Assembly: GCA_018402565.1 (NCBI GenBank)
Contig: JAGYIQ010000005.1
Location: 124,001-188,000 of the forward strand
Direction: 5' to 3'
DNA: 64,000 nt
From: Pirellulaceae bacterium
Lineage (GTDB): Bacteria > Planctomycetota > Planctomycetia > Pirellulales > Pirellulaceae
Both the position numbers and the translations under genes were made by a program. Below are positions 26,439 to 34,307 of this stretch, piece after piece. Every line of letters begins with the position of its first letter. Positions within the stretch are counted from its first letter, which is position 1. The notes under the pieces were generated by a model that had not been told where the DNA came from, did no database searches, and saw only the letters and a program-made list of their open reading frames with translations.

Positions 26439-26726
26439 TCAAGTCTCATAGCGAGAATCCAAAAATTCCTTGCCACGTGGCAGAACCATTGCCGAAGTGA
26501 GCCAAGCATTCCAGTCGCATTTATCCGACAGCCGTTGCAGCATTCGTTTGCCAACGCTATTAAGCAGGTCACGTTCATACAGCCAACTCAATACGACGAG
26601 TATCGGACGAGCCGCGTCATCTGCAGTTAAGTCGGATGTGTCACGATGCCACTGGGCACGATCATTAATATTGTTGCTGGTGTTCAACTCCTGTGCCCCT
26701 TTGTTGCTATCATCTAAACAGGTCAC
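26439..26726 (-). CDS. Hypothetical small protein (95 aa), overlaps upstream gene
   Basis: The start ATG at 26726 lies 17 bases inside the 3' end of the preceding gene. The N-terminal 30 residues are polar. The rest is helical (ARPILVVLSWLYERDLLNSV, KRMLQRLSDKCDWNAWL). The family is unknown. Overlap and common strand suggest a two-gene unit with the anchored protein at 26710-26955. Confidence 0.5.
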   Translation of the reverse strand: MTCLDDSNKGAQELNTSNNINDRAQWHRDTSDLTADDAARPILVVLSWLYERDLLNSVGKRMLQRLSDKCDWNAWLTSAMVLPRGKEFLDSRYET

Positions 26727-26955
26727 TCAGCTGTTGTTCAGGATGAATGTGCTCGTATTCCTCACCGCTAACGTCAGAAATGATCTTCCGGACTTTGATC
26801 GCGACTTCGCGACTTATTCCCGGTGAACATCGACGAACGAATTCGTCGTCGTTAATCGCGGGCCATTTTTTGTAAAAAGCGTTACTCGGCGCTAAGTACA
26901 AGAGGTAGATTGCACCAGAAAACAACATAATTGCAATGCCGACAATTAACTCCAT
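26710..26955 (-). CDS. Small single-helix membrane protein with helical tail
   Basis: 81 aa from ATG 26955, with GGAG 6 bases upstream. One N-terminal transmembrane helix (MELIVGIAIMLFSGAIYLLY) is followed by a cytoplasmic helical domain. Its end (VAIKVRKIISDVSGEEYEHI...QQLSDLF) has the look of the first helix and loop of an acyl-carrier-type fold, but the Ser attachment motif is absent. Role unknown. Confidence 0.6.
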   Translation of the reverse strand: MELIVGIAIMLFSGAIYLLYLAPSNAFYKKWPAINDDEFVRRCSPGISREVAIKVRKIISDVSGEEYEHIHPEQQLSDLFR

Positions 26956-27116
26956 CGCAGTCTCCTTGGATGCAGCTCGATAACTTCGTATTACACGTAG
27001 TTTGCGCGTGATACTTGGATAACGAAGGGAACTTCCACCGGCTTGAGGATAAGCATACCCTATCGCACGGTCAATAGGCATTTTTGACTGAAAAACTGAT
27101 TCGCGAGGACATTGGG

Positions 27117-27261
27117 CTAGTGCTTTGTCACAGCCAAAACTTGGCGTGTGGCAAAGGGTTCAGGAGTCAATTGTGCGAAGTACCCGCAGGGCCGTTACCG
27201 CCATTAACTCCTGCCCCCTTTACCACACCGATCCCAAAATGAAACGGTGAAAAAGCACTAG
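27117..27261. mobile_element. 145-bp CTAG MITE-like element, copy 3 (diverged)
   Basis: Full length and CTAG-bounded, but with more substitutions than other copies (for example AGGAGTCAATT for AGGCGTCAATT, and GGTGAAAAAGCACTAG at the end). Its right CTAG supplies the TAG stop codon of the gene that ends at 27258. Confidence 0.82.
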
Positions 27262-27836
27262 GCCTCGATGGCCTGGGCCAGGTCACAAATCAATTCGCAA
27301 AAGAAACGCAGTTCCGCTGCCGTCTCGGGTAATCGCGGGGTGTAGAGACTCAAACGTCCCTCGCTGACGGTGATTCGAGTCGGTGCAACTGCCGCCAAAC
27401 GCGCTGCCACGTTCTCGTCATAGAATTGAGAACCCTCAAGGGCTGCGAAATGTTTCGACGGGGTTAGGTCCCAACAAATTTCGGCTGCTTGACCCTCCAA
27501 TTCCGCAGTGACTGCCAAACGAGCCATTTCATTCGCCGAGGATCGCTGGATAGACGAGAGCCGGATTGATCTCTCACGGAATCGACCCTGGATCTGCTCC
27601 GGTTTCCTCGGATGCAACAAATCGCCACCATCGTGATCCAGACCATCAGTGACGGCTGCGAAGTCTCGCCACCCGTCGCGGCCGCGATATCGACGTTTTT
27701 GGACGTGAAGAGCGATCCCGACAAAAACCAGCGACACGCCCCCAAAGAACGGAAGTGGGGAGTTCAACCAAACCGCCAGCCCGCCGAGAACGAGGAAGCT
27801 GATCAGGGCCAGAGCGTCTTGTCCCAGCACACGCAT
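27258..27836 (-). CDS. Hypothetical two-helix membrane protein (192 aa)
   Basis: Two N-terminal helices (DALALISFLVLGGLAVWL and LPFFGGVSLVFVGIALHV), then Arg-rich RRYRGRDGWRD, then a cytoplasmic alpha/beta domain of 130 residues ending LICDLAQAIEA. It is not recognised. GC-rich like the chromosome and unlike the island. The stop TAG is formed with the CTAG of the adjacent 145-bp element, so the original end may have been changed. Confidence 0.65.
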   Translation of the reverse strand: MRVLGQDALALISFLVLGGLAVWLNSPLPFFGGVSLVFVGIALHVQKRRYRGRDGWRDFAAVTDGLDHDGGDLLHPRKPEQIQGRFRERSIRLSSIQRSSANEMARLAVTAELEGQAAEICWDLTPSKHFAALEGSQFYDENVAARLAAVAPTRITVSEGRLSLYTPRLPETAAELRFFCELICDLAQAIEA

Positions 27837-27884
27837 TCGGGGGTGTACGTGGGTGACACGGGTCGGCGGATCGCTCGGAAGTCG

Positions 27885-28067
27885 CTACGACTCAACAAAG
27901 GCCAGATATCGGCTATCCAGGCAGTTCAAGTACCACAGGTGTCCCGCGAGCCAACAGACAGCGGCCGTCAGTAACAACCCCAAAACGACTGTCGAATCCA
28001 TTTCACAGCAGGCTGCCACAACGGTTCCCAATAACAGCAAGGTGGCAACGGTCGACAGCGGCTTCAT
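27885..28067 (-). CDS. Small two-helix membrane protein (60 aa)
   Basis: MKPLSTVATLLLLGTVVAAC then STVVLGLLLTAAVCWLAGHL and a short polar tail. It lies 48 bp upstream of, and on the same strand as, the two-helix protein at 27258-27836, so the two may be co-transcribed. No family. Confidence 0.5.
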   Translation of the reverse strand: MKPLSTVATLLLLGTVVAACCEMDSTVVLGLLLTAAVCWLAGHLWYLNCLDSRYLAFVES

Positions 28068-28209
28068 ATTGGCTCTCCGTGGTTCGGGCGACGGGTACTC
28101 ATGGCCCTATACGGCTTTAACGACCCGTTGTGACAGCGTCCTCGGTGATTTGGTCGGAAATCCCGGTTGTGACCGCTGACGCCTCGGAGGGTGTCATGCA
28201 GCAAGTCAG

Positions 28210-28336
28210 GCTAAGAACTTGTCCGCAAATGACCGAATTGCCCGAAACGGTCAGCGTCCAAGTGCCGAAAAAACTGGGTGCTAACGCACTCCGGCTGATT
28301 TCCAATTCGTTAAGTTAATTGCTGACAAGACCTTAA
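28210..28336. repeat. 130-bp hairpin element (CTTAGGACTTGTCAG type), copy 1
   Basis: Diverged copy of the element at 28980-29109. Shared features are TGACCGAATTGCCCGAA, a GGTGCTAACGCACTCCGGCT stretch and the end CTGACAAG(A/T)CCTTA. The ends are inverted repeats. Its right end contains the stop codon of the Uma2 gene (TTAAG). Confidence 0.72.
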
Positions 28337-28893
28337 GAATCGAGGTCAAATTGTTCTGATAGCGATAGCGTCGCGGCTGGCTGGCAGAGCGGGCTGATCG
28401 TGGCAGATTTGTGATACGACTGGATCGATTGGTACTTTCCTTGGCTGGATGATCGGTGAACGTGAACTTGTTCGGCCTGGACATCGACTACCCAATACTC
28501 GGGTATGTCGTGCTCGGCATAGAGCTTGGCCTTTTCTCCCAAATCCTGTTCCGTGCTGGAGTCTGAGACCTCGATCAATAGTAGAACGTCTGCGTGCGTT
28601 GGACGTTCTCGCCTTGTTGTCATCCGGCGAGACCATACAAGGTCTGGTTCAGGTCGGTGGTCGCCACAATTGATACTGGACTGCACTCGAATGGAGACTT
28701 CCTGCCGACTTGTATTGGCATAGGACCAATTGGTTAAGTACTCGATCTCTCCGTCATGCACAGGACCTGCTGGATTCATAAAGCGAAGCTCCCCGTAAAT
28801 CAATTCTACTTTCATAGGATCGAGATCAGCGAAGGCGCCTCGCAGAACCATGCGGTCGAAATCTTTCCCACTAAGCTTAGCAATGGTGCTCAT
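28333..28893 (-). CDS. Uma2-family (DUF820) PD-(D/E)XK-like protein
   Basis: 186 aa. The restriction-endonuclease-like core is visible: VELIYGELRFMNP at the N-terminus, RPEPDLVWSRR (catalytic Asp), VLLLIEVSDSS (Glu), then EKAKLYAEHDIPEYWVVDV, all diagnostic for Uma2. These proteins are common in cyanobacteria and planctomycetes, often in many copies, with a proposed nuclease role but no settled function. The gene sits between two copies of the 130-bp hairpin element, and its stop codon is inside one of them. Confidence 0.9.
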   Translation of the reverse strand: MSTIAKLSGKDFDRMVLRGAFADLDPMKVELIYGELRFMNPAGPVHDGEIEYLTNWSYANTSRQEVSIRVQSSINCGDHRPEPDLVWSRRMTTRRERPTHADVLLLIEVSDSSTEQDLGEKAKLYAEHDIPEYWVVDVQAEQVHVHRSSSQGKYQSIQSYHKSATISPLCQPAATLSLSEQFDLDS

Positions 28894-28979
28894 AATAGCC
28901 TACCTAAGAGATTCGACCTGCCACGACTCGCTCGACATCAAGAACCTATCCGAAGACGATCAGCCGACTTGGCGTCAGC

Positions 28980-29109
28980 CTTAGGACTTGTCAGTAAATT
29001 AGTGACCGAATTGCCCGAACCGGTCAGCATTCAATTGCCGCAAAAACCGGGTGCTAACGCACTCCGGCTGATTTCCAATTCGGTAAGTTAATTTCTGACA
29101 AGTCCTTAG
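28980..29109. repeat. 130-bp hairpin element (CTTAGGACTTGTCAG type), copy 2
   Basis: Begins CTTAGGACTTGTCAG and ends CTGACAAGTCCTTAG, so the termini are 15-bp near-perfect inverted repeats. No coding content. Together with copy 1 it flanks the Uma2 gene in direct orientation. Confidence 0.78.
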
Positions 29110-29565
29110 TTTCATGGCTTTTCGGATAGGTTCTAAGCAGCCCCCACTAACATTTTAGTCCATTGGCGACAAGAGGTCAAACTACATTCTCGGATGCTCT
29201 GTTTGTGGGTATTCCCCATGCCCATTGGCGGACGCGTTTTGCCAATCACTCAGTTAGGAAAAGTCAGATCTCCGCCGCTGACCACCCGAGAAATCCTGGA
29301 AGGGAACCGAGGACACTGCTCAAGGACGGAACTGACTTTTCCGTGCCGCAAGTGGATTGGAGGCTTACCCCGAGAACCAACCATCTTGCGGAATGCACCC
29401 GCTCCGGGGATTACCGCCCACCCGTGAACGGTTACAAAAAATTCGGGGGCGGTCTGTCACAACGGGAGACTTGGCCGGTATCGGTTTCGTAGTTCGAGAC
29501 ATCGGATCACGCTCGATGATCCTCTCCGAACAAAACGGTATCCACTAACCAACCGGAATCGAACC
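29110..29565. other. Intergenic, no gene seen
   Basis: Nothing coding is convincing. The motif GTGAACGGTTAC (29424-29435), seen in three other gaps of this window, is followed by A-rich and G-rich runs. CTTGGCCGGTATCGGT (about 29469) recurs near 22538 upstream of the protease gene. These may be parts of promoter leaders. Confidence 0.5.
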
Positions 29566-30009
29566 ATGAACGCATCAAAAATCATCCTGACCGTGATCGC
29601 CACCGCCACGACCGTGGTGTCACTGACCGTCGCCACCGGCTTGGCCGGCTTTGCCACCCTGGTGGTATTGGGGCATCGTCAATACGGCCTGCGGATGGAC
29701 TACAAGAACATCGAAGTCTACTACACCAGCGAAGTCACGGAGGGGGAGGCCAAACGATTCCTCCAGTACTTGGAAGCGACCCATGACGACTCGACGCATC
29801 GCATCACTTTTCAATTGGATCGAGACGGAGGCGATTTTGTGGTCCGGATGTGTGCCCAGGAGTTTGTCTACACGACGGACCAGGCGGATGATCAGGTCCA
29901 AGCGATGCGCGACGAGATTCACTCCCGCTGCTTTCCTGAGGAAACCGTGATCTTCGAGGCCTGCGACGACAAACTGCGTACCAAGAAAACCTGGCAAGCC
30001 AAATCGTAG
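29566..30009 (+). CDS. Hypothetical membrane-anchored protein (147 aa)
   Basis: An N-terminal hydrophobic stretch of about 30 residues (VIATATTVVSLTVATGLAGF) is followed by a 110-residue alpha/beta domain (NIEVYYTSEVTEGEAKRFLQ, STHRITFQLDRDGGDFVVRM) that ends basic. Single-pass topology is likely. Family unknown. A small hydrophobic frame follows 62 bp downstream. Confidence 0.7.
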   Translation: MNASKIILTVIATATTVVSLTVATGLAGFATLVVLGHRQYGLRMDYKNIEVYYTSEVTEGEAKRFLQYLEATHDDSTHRITFQLDRDGGDFVVRMCAQEFVYTTDQADDQVQAMRDEIHSRCFPEETVIFEACDDKLRTKKTWQAKS

Positions 30010-30071
30010 GCAGCTCCGCCGAATACGCTGGAGCCTGGCCGGTCCTGTCCCCCCATCTCAGGAACGATCCC

Positions 30072-30176
30072 ATGCTGGTGTCACTCCTTGTAAAGCTGAC
30101 TGTGCTGCCCTTCTTCGCAGCGTCGTTGGTCCTGCATCTCGCCCGGCAGGACCGACGACGCCTGACCGGCCAGTGA
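30072..30176 (+). CDS. Small hydrophobic protein (34 aa)
   Basis: MLVSLLVKLTVLPFFAASLV then a basic tail (HLARQDRRRLTGQ) and TGA. AGGA lies 8 bases before the ATG. The helix with positive-inside tail makes a plausible small membrane protein, probably co-transcribed with the gene ending at 30009. Too short for certainty. Confidence 0.45.
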   Translation: MLVSLLVKLTVLPFFAASLVLHLARQDRRRLTGQ

Positions 30177-30223
30177 AGCTGCTAAGGAATCGACGGCTGT
30201 AGGTGCGACTCCCGTCAGGTATC

Positions 30224-30273
30224 CTAGTGCTTTGTCACAACTTAACTTTGGGATCGGTGTGGCAAAGCACTCG
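30224..30273. repeat. 145-bp CTAG element, internally deleted copy
   Basis: Keeps about 40 bases of one arm (CTAGTGCTTTGTCACAACTT then GGGATCGGTGTGGCAAAG) and then jumps to the terminal AAAGCAC. The central hairpin is lost, as expected from replication slippage across a palindrome. Confidence 0.7.
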
Positions 30274-30617
30274 TCCTGGAATTTTTGAGCTTGGCTTTTG
30301 GGATCGGTCTCCACCTGCCCAACCTGAAGGGCGTCGTAGAAACCAACGAAACGGTTTTAGGCCGCTGGTTTGACCTGTGCGGTAGGCATTGAAAGTACCC
30401 GGCGAAAACCCTGGTCCCCGATTGGCGATCTGCGGACGATTGAAGACCCCGCGGGATATTTGCCTCGTAGATTTGCGAATTTCTGGCTATCTCTGCTGAC
30501 TTTTATAGCGGGCTGCCCAAATCATCACATGCCGGGTGATGATTCGGCGTTTATCGTGTCGTCCATGTACCGCTCGATGTGGCGGCTGGTTTCTCGCGTT
30601 CGACCAGGATGCCATGA
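30274..30617. other. Intergenic, no gene seen
   Basis: 344 bp without a convincing frame, promoter or repeat. Downstream of the small protein at 30072 and 3' of the minus-strand cupin gene. Confidence 0.45.
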
Positions 30618-31175
30618 CTAATGGCCATAGCGGACGCCCAGCCAGACGGTGGGCTCGTCCGGTGTGGTCCAGTCAACGCGGTGCTTCTTGTTGGCGGGAA
30701 TGTTGATGAAGTCCCCGAGTCGCAGCTCGACCATTGCATCCTCGAACTGCAATCGTGCGGCTCCGGTCAATACCACAACCCACTCGGCTTGGCCTTGGTC
30801 GTACCAGAAGTCGGGTGGGGACGCATGGCCGTGGGACACGATCCGCTCGATGCGCACGTCGGAAGCCTGCAACAGTGTCTGGACAATCTCGCGCGGCAAA
30901 TGCTGCGGTAGTTCATCGAAGAGATTGGTGAATCCCGCGTCCGGTCGCTCCTTGACCGGCAACGGTTCAAACCGCGGGACCTCCTGCCCGTCGACCGTGA
31001 CCCGCTCTGAGAACATCGTTCGGGGGCGGACCCACAGACTATGATCCTCGGCCGCGCGTCGGTAGACGACCAACTCCTCCAGCGTTTCACTGTGTCGAGC
31101 GGTGCCAATGACCGAGTACTCGCGACCTTTGTAATGCCGGTAACGGCCTGGTGGTACAGGTGCCGAATCGCTCAT
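30618..31175 (-). CDS. DUF1653-cupin fusion protein
   Basis: 185 aa from ATG 31175, which overlaps the upstream stop as ATGA. Residues about 8-75 form a DUF1653 domain (GRYRHYKGREYSVIGTARHS, then ELVVYRRA, LWVRPRTMFSERV, VPRFEPL). Residues about 100-185 form a cupin barrel (ASPPDFWYDQGQAEWVVVLT, LGDFINIPANKKHRVDWT). The cupin retains Gln/Glu and His positions that could bind metal. DUF1653 normally occurs alone as a roughly 70-aa protein, so the fusion is unusual. Role unknown; likely a small-molecule sensor or modifier. Confidence 0.82.
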   Translation of the reverse strand: MSDSAPVPPGRYRHYKGREYSVIGTARHSETLEELVVYRRAAEDHSLWVRPRTMFSERVTVDGQEVPRFEPLPVKERPDAGFTNLFDELPQHLPREIVQTLLQASDVRIERIVSHGHASPPDFWYDQGQAEWVVVLTGAARLQFEDAMVELRLGDFINIPANKKHRVDWTTPDEPTVWLGVRYGH

Positions 31176-31438
31176 CGCCCCTCCTCCTCGCCGATGTCTT
31201 CGTTCCACAGTTCGGGTCGTGCGCGAACAAACGCTTGCATCAAGTTATGACATTCTGGGTCATCGACGATATCGACAATCACGCCGCGGGATTGGACGTA
31301 AGCCTCCGGTCCGCGGAAGGTCCGGTTCTCGCCGATCATGATCTTGGGGATGCCGCCTTCCGCCAACCCCAAGCGGGCCTCGGCGATGGCCGCTTGGAGA
31401 AAGCTGTCTGGAGTCAGTTGGTTCATGAACGGCACCAT
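31172..31438 (-). pseudogene. Cytosine deaminase-like gene with the catalytic core deleted
   Basis: The N-terminus (FLQAAIAEARLGLAEGGIP) and C-terminus (KIMIGENRTFRGPEAYVQSR, then LMQAFVRARPELWNEDIGEE) match the two ends of yeast-type cytosine deaminases. The middle of roughly 85 residues is missing; it carries the zinc ligands HxE and PCxxC and the catalytic Glu. The junction is in frame, at GGIP, a sequence expected at both deletion borders. The product of 88 residues cannot be a deaminase. The frame is kept and it still overlaps the DUF1653-cupin start, so it may survive as a translated leader for that gene. Confidence 0.82.
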
Positions 31439-31620
31439 AACTTTCCATCGTTGTCCAATCGTATTTCCTCAACGCTCGCTTGTGGGCCAGTACGTATCTT
31501 CCGAGACTGCCCACTCGGCCTAATCTCCCAACCGCATTAAATTTCGCAGGCTGCCGCCCAAAAATCCAGTGGGTGTTGGCCAGGACCGACGCGATGAGGT
31601 GGGAAGCAACTGATGCTGGC

Positions 31621-31765
31621 CTAGTGCTTTGTCACAGCCAAAACTTGGGGTGTGGCAAAGGGGTCAGGCGTCAATTGTGCGAAGCACCCGCAGGGCCGTT
31701 CCGGCAATTGACGCCTGACCCCTTTGCCACACCGATCCCAAAATTAAATTGTGACAAAGCACTAG
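31621..31765. mobile_element. 145-bp CTAG MITE-like element, copy 4
   Basis: Full length with CTAG at both ends and clean inner arms (GGGGTCAGGCGTCAATTG and its complement). It is nearly identical to copy 2, so at least these two are recent. It lies in the gap between the truncated deaminase gene and the lipoprotein gene. Confidence 0.87.
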
Positions 31766-31934
31766 CCCAACATTCAAACAGCAGATTCAGAATCCGCGGA
31801 CGAACTCCCAGGGTCTCAAGACGGTGACCTGGCAGTAGCGGCTGCTCTTGACTCGCACGGTCAAAGCGTCGAAGCTAGGATCGGAACGGTAACGAACGGC
31901 TAACCGAACACGCGAACGAGTGGAAGGGGTCCCG

Positions 31935-32486
31935 ATGATTAGCGGCAGTTGGGCGATTTTTCTCGGTTTAGTGCTGACCGTTGCGGCTTGCTCGCGGACG
32001 GACCAACCCAGTGCAACACCCGCCAGCGACGACCTACCTAAGTTCAAGATCGTGACGCGACGGGACAATGACCGCACCGAGGTCAGGGTCCAACAGGGAC
32101 AGGTGGTGCTGGCGGTTCACAGCCCCATGGGCATCAGCGAGGCAACGATCACACGCGTTGCGGAGCATTGGCCGCAGGCGTTGATCGTGCGATTGCACCT
32201 GCAGGGCCTGGAGCACTTCAGCCTGACGCAGGGCGATGTCAAGATCGAGGGTGCGATCTCGAGCCAAGACGGCACTTTGAGAGTGTGGAGAGCGGGACAG
32301 GAAGACCAGCCCCTGCAGGCTGACCACCCGCTGTGGATCAAGGTGCGGCGACTGGACGCGGAGGGCCAACCGACCAACGCCCTGCCCTGCCCCGCTGGCT
32401 CCATTGAGCTGCAAGTCCCACGGGCTTTCCTAAAGGACAACCCGTCTACCTTCACACTGGGCTGGATCGACTTCTATCGCAATTAA
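31935..32486 (+). CDS. Putative lipoprotein (183 aa)
   Basis: Start ATG 31935 after GGAAGGGG. The N-terminus MISGSWAIFLGLVLTVAACS ends in a lipobox (TVAAC), so lipid anchoring is likely. The mature part is a beta-rich domain (GQVVLAVHSPMGISEATITR, WPQALIVRLHLQGLEHFSLT, IKVRRLDAEGQPT) of a type I have seen as unnamed planctomycete lipoproteins. Function unknown. It ends just before a bidirectional terminator. Confidence 0.78.
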   Translation: MISGSWAIFLGLVLTVAACSRTDQPSATPASDDLPKFKIVTRRDNDRTEVRVQQGQVVLAVHSPMGISEATITRVAEHWPQALIVRLHLQGLEHFSLTQGDVKIEGAISSQDGTLRVWRAGQEDQPLQADHPLWIKVRRLDAEGQPTNALPCPAGSIELQVPRAFLKDNPSTFTLGWIDFYRN

Positions 32487-32490
32487 AAGC

Positions 32491-32529
32491 GACGATCCGG
32501 CACCCTGAACCCTGGGGCACCGGATCGTC
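32491..32529. terminator. Bidirectional hairpin terminator
   Basis: GACGATCCGG (32491-32500) and CCGGATCGTC (32520-32529) form a perfect 10-bp stem with a 19-base loop between two convergent genes. T-runs are weak. Confidence 0.6.
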
Positions 32530-32547
32530 ACAACTGCCTAGTGGGGC

Positions 32548-33162
32548 CTACACCATCAAGGGTGACTGAGGCGTTTGGGGAACTTCCGCTACATACCTCA
32601 GATGGCGAAACTTGCCGCAATGGTCCAGTCCAGCTCCAACTATCCAGCAATCGTCGATGTCGAACATCACCCACGTTGGATTGACGAACAGGGCCTCACG
32701 CTGGCTGTTCTTTCGCAACATGAAAAAAGTTTGAATCGATGCAGGCTCAAATGGCTTGAGATAGTTGATGGCCGCCTGCATTGTGTTTCCCGAGTCGAGA
32801 ATATCGTCGACAAGGACGATGTCTCGACCGGTTATGTCCGCCGCAGGAACCAACCAATCGCCGTAGATCTTGACCGGCTGCGCGATCTGCCCTTCGCCGT
32901 AGCTCTGAGCAACCAAAACTCGTTCCAAGTGCCGGCTATCCTCGGACATCTTTGCCATCAGCCGTTGCCAGGCATAGCCGGCACCGTGCATGATGGGCAT
33001 AAAAGTCACGTTGCGATCCCGAGCCCATCGATCAACCAAAGCTCCATACAGATTGAACTGAGAGCTCAGCTCATCTTTGGAGATGATCAATCCGAGACCG
33101 TTGCGCAACTTACGGCGAAAACAGCCAATCTTGGTAATCGTCGTGACGTTGATTTTATTCAT
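32548..33162 (-). CDS. hpt: Hypoxanthine phosphoribosyltransferase
   Basis: Purine salvage enzyme that joins hypoxanthine or guanine to PRPP. 204 aa from ATG 33162, with GAGGAG 8 bases upstream; ATG 33168 would be too close to it. The PRPP-binding loop is IVLVDDILDSGNTM (about residues 110-125), with FMPIMHGAGYAWQRLM as the pyrophosphate loop region and WVMFDIDDCWIVGAGLD as the base-binding end. Somewhat divergent from the enteric enzyme, with a longer hood region. Cytoplasmic. Single gene, convergent with the lipoprotein. Confidence 0.85.
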   Translation of the reverse strand: MNKINVTTITKIGCFRRKLRNGLGLIISKDELSSQFNLYGALVDRWARDRNVTFMPIMHGAGYAWQRLMAKMSEDSRHLERVLVAQSYGEGQIAQPVKIYGDWLVPAADITGRDIVLVDDILDSGNTMQAAINYLKPFEPASIQTFFMLRKNSQREALFVNPTWVMFDIDDCWIVGAGLDHCGKFRHLRYVAEVPQTPQSPLMV

Positions 33163-33334
33163 CGTCATAACTCCTCGAAATAACCCCCGAGGGTCCACGT
33201 CTGGCCGAGAGAGGGCACCGCTGACGCTCGGGGAGGTATTCCAAGATCCTACCGGCATTGGGTTAGGACATTATGAATCAAATATTAATTATCGGCGAAG
33301 ACTAGGAGGCTCTTGGAACTCGCGCACCAACGAG

Positions 33335-34129
33335 CTATTCCCGTAAGAATGCTTCGTACACGGAATCGATCTGAAAGTGGGTCACGCCCAACTGTTTCAA
33401 TCGGCGGAGGTCGGCAGCCGCTCGTTCCAGATGCTCGCCTGCCGGATAATGGAAGACATTGACCGACGGCACCACGGTCACGCCATGCTTGTCCGCGAGA
33501 GCGACAATGGATTCGTCCAGGTCCTTTCCATGAGCGAACAAACAGTACTTTTTGGCGACATCCGCCTCCTCCGCAATGGCGACCCGCAGGGCCTCGATGC
33601 CGATGCCCACTTTGGCCTTGCCTGCAAAGTGCTGCTTGGATTGTTGCGTCCCAATGACCAATGCCGAATCCAATAGGTCATTTTCGCGCAAGATTCGCTC
33701 CATCGCTGCGAAAAATTCGGGTTCATGATCGGGTCCTTTGGTGTCGAGCATCAACTTGGTCCGTCCACGACAGAGCGCGGCGTATTGCTCAAAACTCAAT
33801 GGCGCATGCTGGCCGGGATCGGAGCGCAGCGTCTGAATCTCCTCCCAGGTCATCTCGGCCAGCGCACGACCATCTCCATAGAACCGACGAAACGTGGCAT
33901 CGTGATGAACAACCAACTGGCCATCTTTCGATTCGCGAATGTCGACTTCCAACATGTCGTAGTTTCGCGTGATCGCTTCTTCGATCGCGGCCACGTTGTT
34001 CTCGATCCGTTCCGCGTCCACAACGCCACCACGATGCGCTATCAGCTTCAGGCCGTCCGTGGACGAGGGACCTCTAAACGGGAGCAGAAACATCCAAACC
34101 AGGCAACAAGAGGCTGGGGTGATCACCAT
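33335..34129 (-). CDS. Exported glycerophosphodiester phosphodiesterase (GDPD)
   Basis: 264 aa from ATG 34129 (GGAG 7 bases upstream). Signal peptide MVITPASCCLVWMFLLPF, with Cys pair. The GDPD TIM barrel is complete: LIAHRGG (catalytic His, Arg), ENNVAAIEEAI, LEVDIRESKDGQLVVHHD (metal Glu/Asp and second His), KLMLDTKGPD, and the C-terminal TVVPSVNVFHYP and HFQIDSVYEAF. The likely substrate is glycerophosphodiesters from phospholipid turnover; the end (QIDS rather than GI(I/V)TD) is a modest departure. Confidence 0.87.
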   Translation of the reverse strand: MVITPASCCLVWMFLLPFRGPSSTDGLKLIAHRGGVVDAERIENNVAAIEEAITRNYDMLEVDIRESKDGQLVVHHDATFRRFYGDGRALAEMTWEEIQTLRSDPGQHAPLSFEQYAALCRGRTKLMLDTKGPDHEPEFFAAMERILRENDLLDSALVIGTQQSKQHFAGKAKVGIGIEALRVAIAEEADVAKKYCLFAHGKDLDESIVALADKHGVTVVPSVNVFHYPAGEHLERAAADLRRLKQLGVTHFQIDSVYEAFLRE

Positions 34130-34231
34130 AAGTGGGCTCCGAGGACAGGGGTGACGATTGCCCTGCTGCAGTGTAACCCGCCTGGCCGACGATAGGCAAA
34201 TGAACGTTCGGTGAAGGTGGTGAGCGGTTAC

Positions 34232-34281
34232 AAAAAAAGGGGCACGGGTGCGGTGACTCGTTGGTACCACACCCGCACCCC
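34232..34281 (-). terminator. Intrinsic terminator of the HTH-repeat gene
   Basis: On the minus strand GGGGTGCGGGTGTGG pairs with CCGCACCCGTGCCCC (one internal mismatch) and is followed by seven T. It lies 27 bp after the stop codon at 34308. Confidence 0.78.
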
Positions 34282-34307
34282 GTAGGGGGTCGCTTGGACA
34301 GCGAGCA

